Below, one piece after another: positions 36,597 through 44,308 of a DNA stretch of 64,000 bases. Made by a program: the position numbers and the translations under genes. The stretch comes from Bifidobacterium asteroides (lineage in GTDB: Bacteria; Actinomycetota; Actinomycetes; Actinomycetales; Bifidobacteriaceae): positions 62,001-126,000 of the forward strand of contig NZ_WKKW01000002.1 of the NCBI RefSeq assembly GCF_009683175.1, given 5' to 3'. How positions within the stretch are numbered: the first letter of the stretch is position 1; the number at the start of each line of letters is the position of its first letter. The notes under the pieces were generated by a model that saw only the letters and a list, made by a program, of their open reading frames with translations, searched no databases and was not told where the DNA came from.

Positions 36597-37741
36597 GACT
36601 TCCCCCCGATGGTCTCAACCGAAGCCATGGCCTGGCTGCGCAGCCCCTGCCCCAGCTCGGCGCTGCCCGCATTGGCCGCAGCCATGCGCTGGCCCTGCTC
36701 GCTCAGCAGATAGGTCAACCAGGCCTTAGCAAACTGGGCCTTGGATCCATCCCGATCGTCTCGATAGGTGGCGCAGACCACGTCGTAGGAGACCAGGACG
36801 ATGGGATAGGTGTGCTCCCGGCTGGTGCGATGGTCCACGGCCAGGACCACCCGGCCCGGCTGGCTGGCCTGAGGATCACGCTGGGCCGCATCCAGCAGAT
36901 TGGCCACTGTCTTGGCTGTAGGCGGCTGCCAGGTCTTCCCCACCTGGACGGCCACGGTGCCCAGCCCTGTGGTCTGGGCCGCGTCCGCATAGCCAAAGGT
37001 GCCCTTCGCCTGGTTCATGGTCATGACCACTCCGGCAGTGCCCTTGGCACCCTGCCCCAGGTCATTGGGCCAATTCTCACCCGCTGGATAAGGCCAGGCA
37101 GACCCGGCCGTGTCGTGCAGGTAGGAGAGGAAACTTTTCGTGGTGCCTGACTTGTCCGAACGGTGAATCACTGTGATGTCCAGGTCGGGCAGATTGGCCT
37201 TCGGGTTGAGGGCAGCGATACGCGGGTCCCGCCAGTTGGTGACCTTTCCGGAGAAGATCATGGCGATCAGAGCCGGGTCCATCCGCAGATGGCCGCCTGA
37301 ACCCTTGGGCCACAGATCAGGCAGATTGTAGGCCACGGCGATTGGGGTGGCGTAAACAGGCAGGTCAAAGGCCGTACCGGAACCGCAGACCTTACGCGAG
37401 CGCTCAAGCTGATCGGCGGTCAGCGGTGCATCGGTGCCGGCCCAGATGGTCGAACCCGAAAGGAAGGCATTGACCCCGGCACCGGAACCTGCCGGATCAT
37501 AGGAGATACGCGCCCCCGGATGCTGCTTGCGGAAGCCGGCTATCCAGGCCTCGTCAGCGCTCTGCTGGGAGGATGCGCCAGATCCGGCGAACTCGCCTTG
37601 GAAGAGGGTTTGATCTGCAGTATTGCCTGTCTCGCCGCCATTAACAGGAACATTGTCACCGCAGGCCGCCAGGGGAATCATCATTGCCAGGGACATGAGG
37701 AGGGCCGGGAATCTACCACGACCATGACCATGTGCGTGCAT
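36593..37741 (-). CDS. pstS: Phosphate-binding lipoprotein PstS
   Basis: 382 residues. The signal peptide ends in a lipobox LAAC, giving a lipoprotein with a lipidated Cys near residue 28 on the outer membrane face. The phosphate-binding fold shows FAGSGASSQQSADEAWIAGFR, PAGSGAGVNAFLSG and HRSDKSGTTKSF, which together form the binding pocket. First gene of pstSCAB; AGGTAGC precedes the ATG. Phosphate-starvation control is expected, but no PHO box could be identified with confidence. Confidence 0.95.
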   Translation of the reverse strand: MHAHGHGRGRFPALLMSLAMMIPLAACGDNVPVNGGETGNTADQTLFQGEFAGSGASSQQSADEAWIAGFRKQHPGARISYDPAGSGAGVNAFLSGSTIWAGTDAPLTADQLERSRKVCGSGTAFDLPVYATPIAVAYNLPDLWPKGSGGHLRMDPALIAMIFSGKVTNWRDPRIAALNPKANLPDLDITVIHRSDKSGTTKSFLSYLHDTAGSAWPYPAGENWPNDLGQGAKGTAGVVMTMNQAKGTFGYADAAQTTGLGTVAVQVGKTWQPPTAKTVANLLDAAQRDPQASQPGRVVLAVDHRTSREHTYPIVLVSYDVVCATYRDDRDGSKAQFAKAWLTYLLSEQGQRMAAANAGSAELGQGLRSQAMASVETIGGKS

Positions 37742-38071
37742 GCTACCTACCTTGACCGCCGTTTCATTTCAAACGTCCGTCCTTTTCAGCCCGTGTTGGA
37801 CCTTCCCGTATTCACATTAGCGAAGCCCGCCTCACACAGCATACTGGAAACGCTGACCGCCGGACAAGCTCGCCGCATCCGCGTCAGCCATGTGGAAAAA
37901 CCCAATCACAATCCACAGCCGGGTATATTATAAGGTCATTGTCAGACGCTTAGCTCTCTTGTTCTTTTCTTAGTGTCACCGGTATCGGTATGCCCTGATT
38001 TTCTTTCTAGGACGGCACCGCAGGGAGTGGTATGCGCAGCGAAAACTGAACCCATAGGAAGTGGTGGTTGC
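37742..38071. promoter_or_regulatory. 330-base divergent regulatory region between pstS and the MFS gene
   Basis: No gene seen. A TATATTATAAGG stretch at about 37924-37935 is a plausible -10 region for the plus-strand MFS gene, which would then have a leader of about 130 bases. The pst promoter must lie in the same gap, but its boxes are not clear. Confidence 0.4.
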
Positions 38072-39643
38072 ATGAGGAAGCAGGAGCTCGCCAAGCAAGG
38101 GCGGACCCTCAGCAAGGATGGAGCCTTCGTCAACGGAAAGCTCACCCATGAAGCCTTCCTGTCGCTGGCCATCCTGACCGTCATCACCTTCCTGGGCAAC
38201 TTCACCCAGCTGCAGCTGGCTTCGGCCCTGCCCACCATTGTGGACGAGTTCCACATCACCCTGACCACCGGCCAGTGGCTGACCTCGGTATTCCAGCTGG
38301 TCATGGGCGTCATGGTGCCATTGACCGGTTTTCTGACCAAACGCTTCTCCACCAGGCAGATCGTCATCACCTCCATGGCCGTCTTCACCCTGGGGTCCCT
38401 GCTGAGCTGGCAGTCGCAGACCTTCGCCCTGGTTCTGCTGGGCCGCATCCTTGAGGCCATAGGCACGGGAACCATGTGGCCCGTCCTGCAGATCACCGTC
38501 TTCTCCATATATCCTCTGTCCAAGCGCGGCATGGCCATGGGCACCGTGGGCCTGGCAATGAGCGTGGCCCCGGCCATCGGCCCCACCCTGGGCGGATGGC
38601 AGACCGATGCCAACGGCTGGCGTTCCATCTTCCTGACGCTGAGCATCTGCGGGGCTGTGGCGCTGCTCCTGTCCATCTTCGGCCTGCGCAATTTCGGCCA
38701 GCGTGACACCAGCGTCAAGGCGGACTTCTTCTCGGTGGCCCTGTCCATCTTCGGATTCGGCGGCCTCATGTTCGGCTTCACCAACATCGAGAACTTCCCC
38801 ATCACCTCCTTCATGACCTGGCCCTTCATGCTGGTCGGCCTGATCGGAATCGTCTGGTTCGTTCTGCGCCAGCTCCATCACGACAAGCCCCTGCTGGACC
38901 TGCATGTGCTGCGGATCAAGAACTTCACTGTGGGCACCATCATCGCCTCCATGTCCTTCTTCGCCTTCAGCTCGGTCACCGTCATCCTGCCCATGTACAT
39001 CCAGACTGACCGCGGCTTCTCGGCCACCATGAGCGGTCTGGTTATGCTGCCCGGAGCCATCGGCACCGCCATAGCCCAGTTCTTCGGCGGCCGGCTGCTG
39101 GACCGCTGGGGCGCACGTCCCGTGGCTATGACGGGCTGCTCGGTCCTGCTGCTGGGCACCATCGCCATGAGCCTGATCGGCGCCAATACCTGGATCGGCC
39201 TGGTCTCCATCTGCCAGTTCATCCGCCAGATCGGCATGGGCTTCACCCTGATGCCCTTGACCACCTGGTCCCTGAACAACCTGGCTCCCAAGGACGTTTC
39301 AGCCGGTTCGGCCGTCACCAACACGGCCCGGCAGATTGCAGGCGCTGTCGGCGCACCCATCCTGGTCATCCTCATGGAGACCATCACCACCCTGCGCCAC
39401 AACGCCATGGGCGGCGGCCACTCCACCCAGATTGCAGCCAACATCTTCGGCGTGCAGTGGGCCCTGCGCATCTCGGCACTGATCTGCCTGGGCATGGTCC
39501 TGCTGGTCTACTTCGGAGTTCGCGGAAACGGCGCTGGCTCCGGACGCCAGATGACCCGCATGCTCCTGCGGCACATGCACATCATCCACACCGAAGCCCC
39601 TGCCGTCACCGCCTCCACCGCCGAATCCAAAACCCAGGACTGA
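38072..39643 (+). CDS. MFS multidrug exporter, DHA2 (14-TM, EmrB/QacA) type
   Basis: 523 residues from ATG 38072 (AGGAAG upstream). Fourteen hydrophobic segments. Motifs of the DHA2 group are visible: LQLASALPTIVDEFHIT in TM1, the loop GFLTKRFSTRQI after TM2, LLGRILEAIGTG, and motif C VAPAIGPTLGGW in TM5. These proteins expel drugs or metabolites by proton antiport; the substrate is unknown. It is monocistronic, between divergent pstS and the convergent nuclease gene. Confidence 0.92.
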   Translation: MRKQELAKQGRTLSKDGAFVNGKLTHEAFLSLAILTVITFLGNFTQLQLASALPTIVDEFHITLTTGQWLTSVFQLVMGVMVPLTGFLTKRFSTRQIVITSMAVFTLGSLLSWQSQTFALVLLGRILEAIGTGTMWPVLQITVFSIYPLSKRGMAMGTVGLAMSVAPAIGPTLGGWQTDANGWRSIFLTLSICGAVALLLSIFGLRNFGQRDTSVKADFFSVALSIFGFGGLMFGFTNIENFPITSFMTWPFMLVGLIGIVWFVLRQLHHDKPLLDLHVLRIKNFTVGTIIASMSFFAFSSVTVILPMYIQTDRGFSATMSGLVMLPGAIGTAIAQFFGGRLLDRWGARPVAMTGCSVLLLGTIAMSLIGANTWIGLVSICQFIRQIGMGFTLMPLTTWSLNNLAPKDVSAGSAVTNTARQIAGAVGAPILVILMETITTLRHNAMGGGHSTQIAANIFGVQWALRISALICLGMVLLVYFGVRGNGAGSGRQMTRMLLRHMHIIHTEAPAVTASTAESKTQD

Positions 39644-39797
39644 TTGCCGGTGGTCTTTCTCCGGCACCTGCTGGATCTGACCGGATTCATCGCAAAGTGC
39701 AGGATCGACAGACCGGTAAATACAAGACATCAATTGAAGGATGTCAGTTGTCAGTCAACCCTTTCGACGGAAGCGTCGATCTCCTGTAGGCTCGCAA

Positions 39798-40595
39798 TCA
39801 GCGATCCTGTGGAAGGGGCTGGCCTGGGCAGGTATGCAGAACGGCCAGCATGGCCTGCTTTTCCGAACTGGTGACGCTCAGGGAGTACTTGTCCTTGACT
39901 CCTATCTGACGGGCCACATAGGAGCACTGATAGTCCTTGTTCTCGGGCAGCCAGTAGTCAGCCGAGGCACTCCCCTTGGCCTGGTTGGCGGGGCCGTCCA
40001 CGGCGAGAAGATTGTAGGGGTCGTTGCCAAAACGGTAGCGGCGGGCCGTGTCCCACTTGCTGGCTCCTGACCGCCAGGCATTCTCCAGGGCGACCACATG
40101 GTCGATCTGCACAGCCGAGCTAGTCTTCGGCCCTCTGACGAATTCGATGGTCCGCCCGGTATAAGGGTCCTGCAGACGACCACTGGCCACCTTGCACCCG
40201 CCGGGAGTGGTGGTACGCAGGTCGGTCAGGTCGCGGGTCAGCACATCCTCGCGCACATTGCAGCCGTTGCCGTCCTCGTCGGTCTCCTTGAAGCCGAAGG
40301 CCTCGCGCCTGTACTGGCGGCCGGGACGGGCATGATCGTCCACCGTCAGGCCTTGCAGGGTCTGGGCCGCATCGCCGGTTGCTGTATATCGTCCGGTCAG
40401 CCGTCCGACTCCACCGTTGACCCTTGGCAGTATCAGACCGATGGTGATGCCCAGAACCACAGCCACTACCAGAAGGATCAGCACCCGTTCCGTGAGTGAT
40501 TCGCGACGGAAGCGGGCCGGGGCGGGATTCCTCCAAACCGAACCGTACCGACTGCGGCCTCGATACCGATATCTTCTGCGTCTCGGACCGGTCAT
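39798..40595 (-). CDS. Membrane-anchored HNH nuclease family protein (DUF1524)
   Basis: 265 residues. An Arg-rich N-terminus and one membrane segment (about 37-58) place the rest outside the cell. The DUF1524 core has the HNH-like motif VQIDHVVALENAW, GASKWDTARRYRFGNDPYNLLAVDGPANQAKGS and DYWLPENKDYQCSYVARQI. The His in DHV and the Asn residues form the expected metal site. Related secreted proteins occur throughout Actinobacteria, and several are DNases; nutritional or competence roles are guesses. Confidence 0.88.
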   Translation of the reverse strand: MTGPRRRRYRYRGRSRYGSVWRNPAPARFRRESLTERVLILLVVAVVLGITIGLILPRVNGGVGRLTGRYTATGDAAQTLQGLTVDDHARPGRQYRREAFGFKETDEDGNGCNVREDVLTRDLTDLRTTTPGGCKVASGRLQDPYTGRTIEFVRGPKTSSAVQIDHVVALENAWRSGASKWDTARRYRFGNDPYNLLAVDGPANQAKGSASADYWLPENKDYQCSYVARQIGVKDKYSLSVTSSEKQAMLAVLHTCPGQPLPQDR

Positions 40596-40649
40596 CTACC
40601 GCCGATACCTCCTATGTCGACTGCTTGCATGAATCATCCATCATAGCGG

Positions 40650-41498
40650 TCAGGCGTATGCATAGGTCATCGGGTCGTGTCCTGCGCGCACCGGGGAGTC
40701 CATGGCATCGATGGCGGCATGCTCCTCAGGTGTCAGGTTGAAGCCGAACAGGTCCAGGTTCTCGGCCTGCCTTTCCCTGTGGACAGACTTGGGAATGATG
40801 ATGGTCCCGTTCTCGATGTGCCAACGCAGCACCACCTGGGCCGGCGTAACCCCGTGGGCCTGGGCGATTTGCTCCAGCTTTCCCCCGCCGGCTGTCAGAT
40901 CTGCACCGCGCGCCAATGGCGAGTATGCCTGGATGGCGATGCCGTGCTCCTTGCAAAAGGCGGTCACCGAGCGCTGCTGCCAGCTGGGGTGCAGCTCAAT
41001 CTGATCCACGGCAGGGTACTCCCCCGTCTCCCGGTGCAGCCGTTCCAGGTGTTCTGGCAGGAAGTTGCAGACCCCCAGGGTCCGCACCCGCCCCTCATCG
41101 CGCAGCCGATGGAAAGCTCGCCAAACCTGGTCAGCCCGCCAATCGAACGGTGTCGGCCAGTGAATCATATACATGTCGACATAGTCGGTGCCCAGCAGGG
41201 CCAGCTGGCGGTCGAAGGCCTGCAGAGCGCTGTCATACCCCTGCTCGGAGTCGCGCAGCTTGGTCGTCAGCCACAGCTTGGTACGCCCAGGACCGCTCTG
41301 GCAACCGAATGCCTTGAGGCCACGGCCTACGCCGCCTTCGTTGCGATAACCCGCTGCCGTATCGATGTGGCGATAACCCAGCTCCAGGGCGGATTGCACT
41401 ACTCCAGCGGTTTGATCGTCGTCGATCCTGAGCACACCCAGGCCCACCTGCGGAATGCGATTGCCGTCAGACAATAAGATGTCAGGAACTGCTGTCAT
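40650..41498 (-). CDS. Aldo/keto reductase
   Basis: 282 residues from ATG 41498. TIM-barrel with the signature GYRHIDTAAGYRNEGGVGRGL (Asp and Tyr of the tetrad), the lysine in LWLTTKL, the histidine in DMYMIHWPTP, and the NADPH-binding IIIPKSVHRERQAENLDLFGF. It resembles 2,5-diketo-gluconate reductase types. The substrate is unknown. Confidence 0.93.
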   Translation of the reverse strand: MTAVPDILLSDGNRIPQVGLGVLRIDDDQTAGVVQSALELGYRHIDTAAGYRNEGGVGRGLKAFGCQSGPGRTKLWLTTKLRDSEQGYDSALQAFDRQLALLGTDYVDMYMIHWPTPFDWRADQVWRAFHRLRDEGRVRTLGVCNFLPEHLERLHRETGEYPAVDQIELHPSWQQRSVTAFCKEHGIAIQAYSPLARGADLTAGGGKLEQIAQAHGVTPAQVVLRWHIENGTIIIPKSVHRERQAENLDLFGFNLTPEEHAAIDAMDSPVRAGHDPMTYAYA

Positions 41499-41627
41499 GG
41501 TCCACACCTTCCCAGGATGCAGCCCAGCAGTCTGCCGGGCCATGCTCGCTCCATTCTAGAGCCAGGCAAAAGTCTGGCTGCAACAGAACAGTCCTATGTG
41601 GTCAAACCTGCCCGCTCATGCACCGGC

Positions 41628-43130
41628 TTAGATTTTGCTGATGCTGAAGAAGTACAGCACGTGGGTATCGAACCAGTGGTAGCCAAGGTCGAATACGGGC
41701 AACAGGCTGATCTTCATCATCATGCCGACCGTACCCCAGGCGAAGAAGAGGCCGAGCACAGCCAACAGCCACATGAAGGCGCTGCAGATTCGCCGGGTTT
41801 TGATCAGCCGGCGACGACGGGTGGCTTCTGAACGGGTCTCCTGCTCATGGCTGACCATGATCGTGGCCAGCGGCTCCCCCATGGTCCCCGGTCCGGTCGC
41901 TCGAGATTCCAGATGCTCCATCTGCTCCAGCTCGTGACGGCAGTTGCGCCGGCGACGTGAAAGCAGGTACCAACCCACCAGGCAGGCCAGGAACAGGGCC
42001 AGAAGCACCCAGACCATGTAAATGGGCGCCCCTTCAGGTTGGGTGGGAGGCACGTCGTCGCCGATATAGTGACCACGCACGATCAGTCTGTGGGAGTTGA
42101 CGCCATAGGGGTAGCAGGTCAGCAGGGTCACATAGTTGGAATTCTGGATTGGCTGCAAGGCGCTGACATCGGTAGGCAAGATAATCTTAATCTGATCCAC
42201 CTTGTAGCTCATATGCCGCTTGAGCACTCGTATCTGGAAGACATCCCCCTTGCGCAACTGGGTCAGGTTATCGAACAGCATGTAGCCAACTTCGCCGGTG
42301 TGTCCGGTAATAACGGAGTGGATTGTTCGGTTGTCTGTAGGCACGTGGGTTGTGGCGATGTGCCCTGTGCCGTCCTTGAGCACCTCATCGCTGGTGCCGT
42401 GCCGCACGGGCAGTTTAACGTTGATCTTGGGAATCTCCACATAGGCCATCATGCCTTTGCCATCTACATTGAGGATTTTGTAGTAACGGCCCAGTGGTTC
42501 CTTGACTTCCTTGTACTTGAAGGGGTCCCTCAGCGTAGGCTTGCCCAATTCCTCGTCATACTTCTTGGCATCACGCCACATCGCCCTGCGCTGTGCAGGC
42601 GAGAGTGCATCCACGATCTGATCGTAGTTGTCTACTGCGGAGGAATCCTTGGAATAGTTCACATAGGCTGCCAGCAGGGGATAGAGAAAGATTGCCAGAC
42701 CGATCAGGAAGGCCAAGGTCTCCAGGAGCCCGAACCCCCGCCCTGACTTGCCAGCCCTCCCACCGTTCTTGGTCTGTTTGGATGCAGTCGCAGCTTCCTG
42801 ATCTGCTTTACCTTGTTGATCTATGTCCTCGGAATGATTTCCTGAAACGACAATTATCGGAGCAGACGTTGTAGCGTGGCCTGTAACTGTCACTGGAGCT
42901 GCTATTGCATCTGAATCAACTGACTCTGAAGCTCCGCGATCCTTAGGTGTTGCCGAAGGCGGATAGGAGGGCGGCACCTCGGAACTAGGAGCATATGCAG
43001 GTGGCATGTCCCCTTGCTCAACAGGCATGTCTGACGATGCTGACTCAGCCGGCATGGACGCATAGGAAACTTCACCGTTTCCGGTCGTCTGGGATGGGCT
43101 CATAGTAGCCGAGTCAGTGTGCTGGTCCAT
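41628..43130 (-). CDS. Class C (pilus) sortase with long cytosolic and C-terminal extensions
   Basis: 500 residues. About 130 residues of Pro/Ser/Glu-rich cytosolic sequence precede the first membrane segment (about 135-157). The sortase barrel spans about 215-355 with His277 (VITGHTGEVG), Cys339 (TLLTCYPYG) and Arg348 (NSHRLIVRG). A second membrane segment (about 370-390) is typical of class C. A third hydrophobic stretch (about 445-470) and about 30 further residues are extra. It joins pilin subunits by their sorting motifs to lysines of the next pilin. AAAGG precedes the ATG. Confidence 0.93.
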   Translation of the reverse strand: MDQHTDSATMSPSQTTGNGEVSYASMPAESASSDMPVEQGDMPPAYAPSSEVPPSYPPSATPKDRGASESVDSDAIAAPVTVTGHATTSAPIIVVSGNHSEDIDQQGKADQEAATASKQTKNGGRAGKSGRGFGLLETLAFLIGLAIFLYPLLAAYVNYSKDSSAVDNYDQIVDALSPAQRRAMWRDAKKYDEELGKPTLRDPFKYKEVKEPLGRYYKILNVDGKGMMAYVEIPKINVKLPVRHGTSDEVLKDGTGHIATTHVPTDNRTIHSVITGHTGEVGYMLFDNLTQLRKGDVFQIRVLKRHMSYKVDQIKIILPTDVSALQPIQNSNYVTLLTCYPYGVNSHRLIVRGHYIGDDVPPTQPEGAPIYMVWVLLALFLACLVGWYLLSRRRRNCRHELEQMEHLESRATGPGTMGEPLATIMVSHEQETRSEATRRRRLIKTRRICSAFMWLLAVLGLFFAWGTVGMMMKISLLPVFDLGYHWFDTHVLYFFSISKI

Positions 43131-43185
43131 CTATAGCCTTTCTCGTGCCCGCTTCAAATAGTCCGATTGTTAGTTCTTGACATAC

Positions 43186-43222
43186 AAAGACCGGCGGCAC
43201 CTGTATGATACCGCCGGTCTTT
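43186..43222. terminator. Hairpin between minor pilin and sortase genes
   Basis: AAAGACCGGCGG (43186-43197) pairs perfectly with CCGCCGGTCTTT (43211-43222), a 12-base stem with a 13-base loop. It works in both directions and would reduce read-through from the pilin genes into the sortase gene. Confidence 0.75.
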
Positions 43223-43287
43223 ACACATCCTCACAGATGCCTACGATGCCGTCTGATGGCATCACACCGACATTGCCATGAGAATAC

Positions 43288-44115
43288 CTAGCGCTCATCC
43301 CTGTTCCAGGATCGTGCGACTACCGCCAAGTAGAGGCCCATCATGGCCAGGATCATAAGCAGAATCCCAGGCGCTACCATGGATACACCGGTAGCTGCCA
43401 GCTTGCCTGGTCCAGATCGGACGACTGGGACGACCTGAGGTATGTCCACAAGCTTGGGGCTTATAGTCACATCATAAAGCGGATGGACTTCACCCTGCTC
43501 GCGGTAGAGCGGCAACTGTACGACCACAGGATCGGCTTTTACCTTTGCATTCTTAGGTGTGGCTACCAGAGTGATCAACCAGTATGAAGCATGGAAGTAG
43601 TCGCCATCAAAAACAGCGGGACTTCCTCCGGTCAGACTGGGTGCGTCTAAATCAAGATTGGCTCCTGTAAGCCAGACACCTTGTGATTTGGCTTCTGATG
43701 CGTTTGTTATGGTGCCTTCTTGATCAGAGACACCGTAGTATTCAGCGGGTTGTGTCTTGTCCTTGAAAGCATCTGGGTTGGCTGCCACCTCGTTGCTGAT
43801 GGCCGCTTGTGCCTTATCGGCGCCAGGATTATGGTCAAGTGCCTCCACCCGGCTCTTCAGAGTACCGGCATCCAGTCTCAGGGCACGAAAGACGTACCCT
43901 GCTCCAGCCGATACAGGAGCACTCGGCAGGATGTCATTCTGACCTCCTTGACCTGAATGCCCTCTCTTGAGTTGCACCGTCAGGGTCGGGTTGACCGTCG
44001 CCGCCTCTGCCGCCGGCGTCATATCGAAAGCGGTAAGGCCTAAACAGGCCACGGCCGCAATCAGACAGGGCAGGACCCGGTGGGTGAGGCATTTCGGCAA
44101 GGCAATTCCCTTCAT
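43288..44115 (-). CDS. Minor pilin / pilus-associated surface protein with LAATG sorting motif
   Basis: 275 residues. Signal peptide to about residue 38 (AEAATVNP). The body looks like one or two beta domains; the segment LKRGHSGQGGQNDILPSAPV resembles the start of SpaA-type pilins. At the C-terminus PGKLAATGVSMVAPGILLMILAMMGLYLAVVARSWNRDER is a complete sorting signal in which LAATG (239-243) replaces LPXTG. It lies between the major pilin and the class C sortase, so it is probably the base or tip subunit. GGAAGG lies 8 bases before the ATG. Confidence 0.82.
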   Translation of the reverse strand: MKGIALPKCLTHRVLPCLIAAVACLGLTAFDMTPAAEAATVNPTLTVQLKRGHSGQGGQNDILPSAPVSAGAGYVFRALRLDAGTLKSRVEALDHNPGADKAQAAISNEVAANPDAFKDKTQPAEYYGVSDQEGTITNASEAKSQGVWLTGANLDLDAPSLTGGSPAVFDGDYFHASYWLITLVATPKNAKVKADPVVVQLPLYREQGEVHPLYDVTISPKLVDIPQVVPVVRSGPGKLAATGVSMVAPGILLMILAMMGLYLAVVARSWNRDER

Positions 44116-44236
44116 AAACCTTCCCTTCCAAGGCCGCCTTTCGACGACGTGGTTGCGTCAGATCCGCTGGCTGAGTAAAACCCAGACCAGCGTCCCGACA
44201 TGTGCGGACCGTAGAAGTTCAGCGGTCCGTATGAAA

Positions 44237-44270
44237 ATGGCGGACGATTCACGGAGGAACCGTCCGCCAT
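44237..44270 (-). terminator. Terminator/attenuator after the major pilin gene
   Basis: ATGGCGGACG (44237-44246) pairs with CGTCCGCCAT (44261-44270). On the minus strand the stem runs into TTTTCATA. It lies 39 bases past the major pilin stop and before the minor pilin, so only some transcripts should reach the minor pilin. A smaller stem (CACAT/ATGTG, 44280-44297) lies between it and the stop. Confidence 0.75.
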
Positions 44271-44308
44271 CGGGTCACCTCACATGATTCTTGATGTGAC
44301 CGTGATCA

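Noticed and set aside
37742-38071. PHO box before pstS
   Set aside because: No clear pair of direct repeats of the actinobacterial GTTCACC type was found; fragments such as GTGAATAC are too weak.
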